This document shows, piece by piece, positions 13,472 to 13,985 of a stretch of DNA of 13,985 bases. Below the pieces are notes generated by a model. It was not told where the DNA came from. It worked only from the letters and a program-made list of their open reading frames with translations, and searched no databases. Where the stretch lies: NCBI GenBank assembly GCA_001805695.1, contig MHGT01000001.1, positions 10,264 to 24,248 on the forward strand. The letters are read 5' to 3'. Position 1 is the stretch's first letter. Each line of letters starts with the position of its first letter. A program made the position numbers and the translations under genes. Source of the stretch: Omnitrophica WOR_2 bacterium RIFCSPHIGHO2_02_FULL_67_20 (GTDB taxonomy: Bacteria > Omnitrophota > Gorgyraeia > Aquiviventales > Aquiviventaceae).

Positions 13472-13985
13472 TCTCTCGGGAGCAGCGCCATCGCGTTCTT
13501 CGGCGTGCTGCCGTAGCGGATCTCGAAGTGGAGCGCCCCGGAGCCCACGCTGCCCACGGGGAGCCCCTGGCGGACGTCGACGCCCGGGGCGACGAGGAGC
13601 TGCGCAAGGCCGGCGTAGACCGTCAGGTAGCCGTCGAAATGGTCCAGGATGACCGTCTTGCCCCATCCGGAGAGGTTGCGGGTCGCCACCGCCACGCGTC
13701 CGCTGCGGGACGCCCGGACCAGGCTGCCGGTGGGTGCCACGATCTGCAGCCCCTCGGTCGAGCGCGCGATGCGCCCGCGCACCGGCCAAAGGAACTGCGG
13801 CGATTCGGTTGGAAGAGGGAGGAACAGTTTCTGGCCGACGCGGAGGTGGCTGGCGCTCGGCATCCGGTTCGCGGCGGCCAGCTGCTGGACGTTTAGGCCG
13901 TACGAGCGCGCGATGCGCCAGAGCGTGTCGCCGCGCCGGACGGTGTAATAGGAGCCGGGGAGTGCTGGCAGCGATTGGCTCGGCG
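13468..13985 (-). CDS. NlpD-like LysM/LytM (M23) envelope protein, 5' end outside window
   Basis: The frame is open to the window edge, so the N-terminus, including any signal peptide or lipobox, is missing. A LysM peptidoglycan-binding domain is coded at about 13943-13815 (YYTVRRGDTLWRIARSYGLN, then LAAANRM and LRVGQKLFLP). A LytM/M23 fold follows to the end (FLWPVRGRI, GLQIVAPTGS, GWGKTVILDH, GYLTVYAGL, ALHFEIRYG). The zinc ligands are largely lost: the H...D site reads STEGLQIV and the HxH site reads ALH. This matches NlpD/EnvC-type activators of cell-wall amidases rather than active endopeptidases. The ending HFEIRYGSTPKNAMALLPRE parallels the NlpD C-terminus. Its stop overlaps the ATPase start. 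Confidence 0.9.
   Translation of the reverse strand, partial: PSQSLPALPGSYYTVRRGDTLWRIARSYGLNVQQLAAANRMPSASHLRVGQKLFLPLPTESPQFLWPVRGRIARSTEGLQIVAPTGSLVRASRSGRVAVATRNLSGWGKTVILDHFDGYLTVYAGLAQLLVAPGVDVRQGLPVGSVGSGALHFEIRYGSTPKNAMALLPRE

Noticed and set aside
11834..13789. A longer start for the ATPase giving 651 residues
   Set aside because: The extra 106 residues overlap the NlpD-like gene out of frame, while the ATG at 13471 overlaps its stop as ATGA exactly at the conserved ATPase beginning.

Overview
This is a GC-rich bacterial chromosome segment in which every convincing gene reads on the minus strand. Long plus-strand open frames are antisense shadows of those genes. No lineage marker is present. 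The high GC, the hom-thrC-ApgM-like operon, the NlpD-like/ATPase/HIT/Dgt cluster and the many palindromic intergenic repeats would suit an uncultured soil or groundwater phylum such as Methylomirabilota/Rokubacteria or a deltaproteobacterial relative. That placement is a low-confidence guess.

Layout in transcription order (right to left). (1) 13985-9288: a compact operon of an NlpD-like LysM/LytM protein (5' end outside the window), an AAA+/STAND-like ATPase with a degenerate nuclease-like tail, a HIT-family nucleotide hydrolase/phosphorylase, a Dgt-type dNTP triphosphohydrolase and a lipoprotein. Most junctions overlap by 1-4 bases (ATGA or TGATG). (2) 9284-6183: a 95-bp nested palindrome fills the gap to a 1000-residue UvrD-type helicase fused to an iron-sulfur RecB/AddB-like nuclease. 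It ends at a REP-type palindrome. (3) 6120-5248: an AT-rich leader with a G-U-containing hairpin precedes two short unknown genes. (4) 5130-3822: gpsA lies between two directly oriented copies of a roughly 115-bp palindromic repeat. (5) 3790-3498: a consensus promoter drives tRNA-Pro(GGG), followed by a broken second copy of that tRNA. (6) 3398-1: the threonine operon hom-thrC-ApgM-like. The last gene is cut by the window edge and appears to have lost its catalytic metal ligands.

The housekeeping functions are threonine synthesis from aspartate semialdehyde, glycerol-3-phosphate for phospholipids, nucleotide-pool sanitation, recombination/repair and cell-wall hydrolase control. The unusual theme is repeats entering coding sequence. 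Two heptamer palindromes supply the start codons and near-identical N-terminal peptides (RTPN...RT) of thrC and the HIT gene. A third repeat family supplies the first residues of a hypothetical gene. A pair of GC-rich palindromes sits in frame inside the helicase and has relatives in the tRNA-hom spacer.
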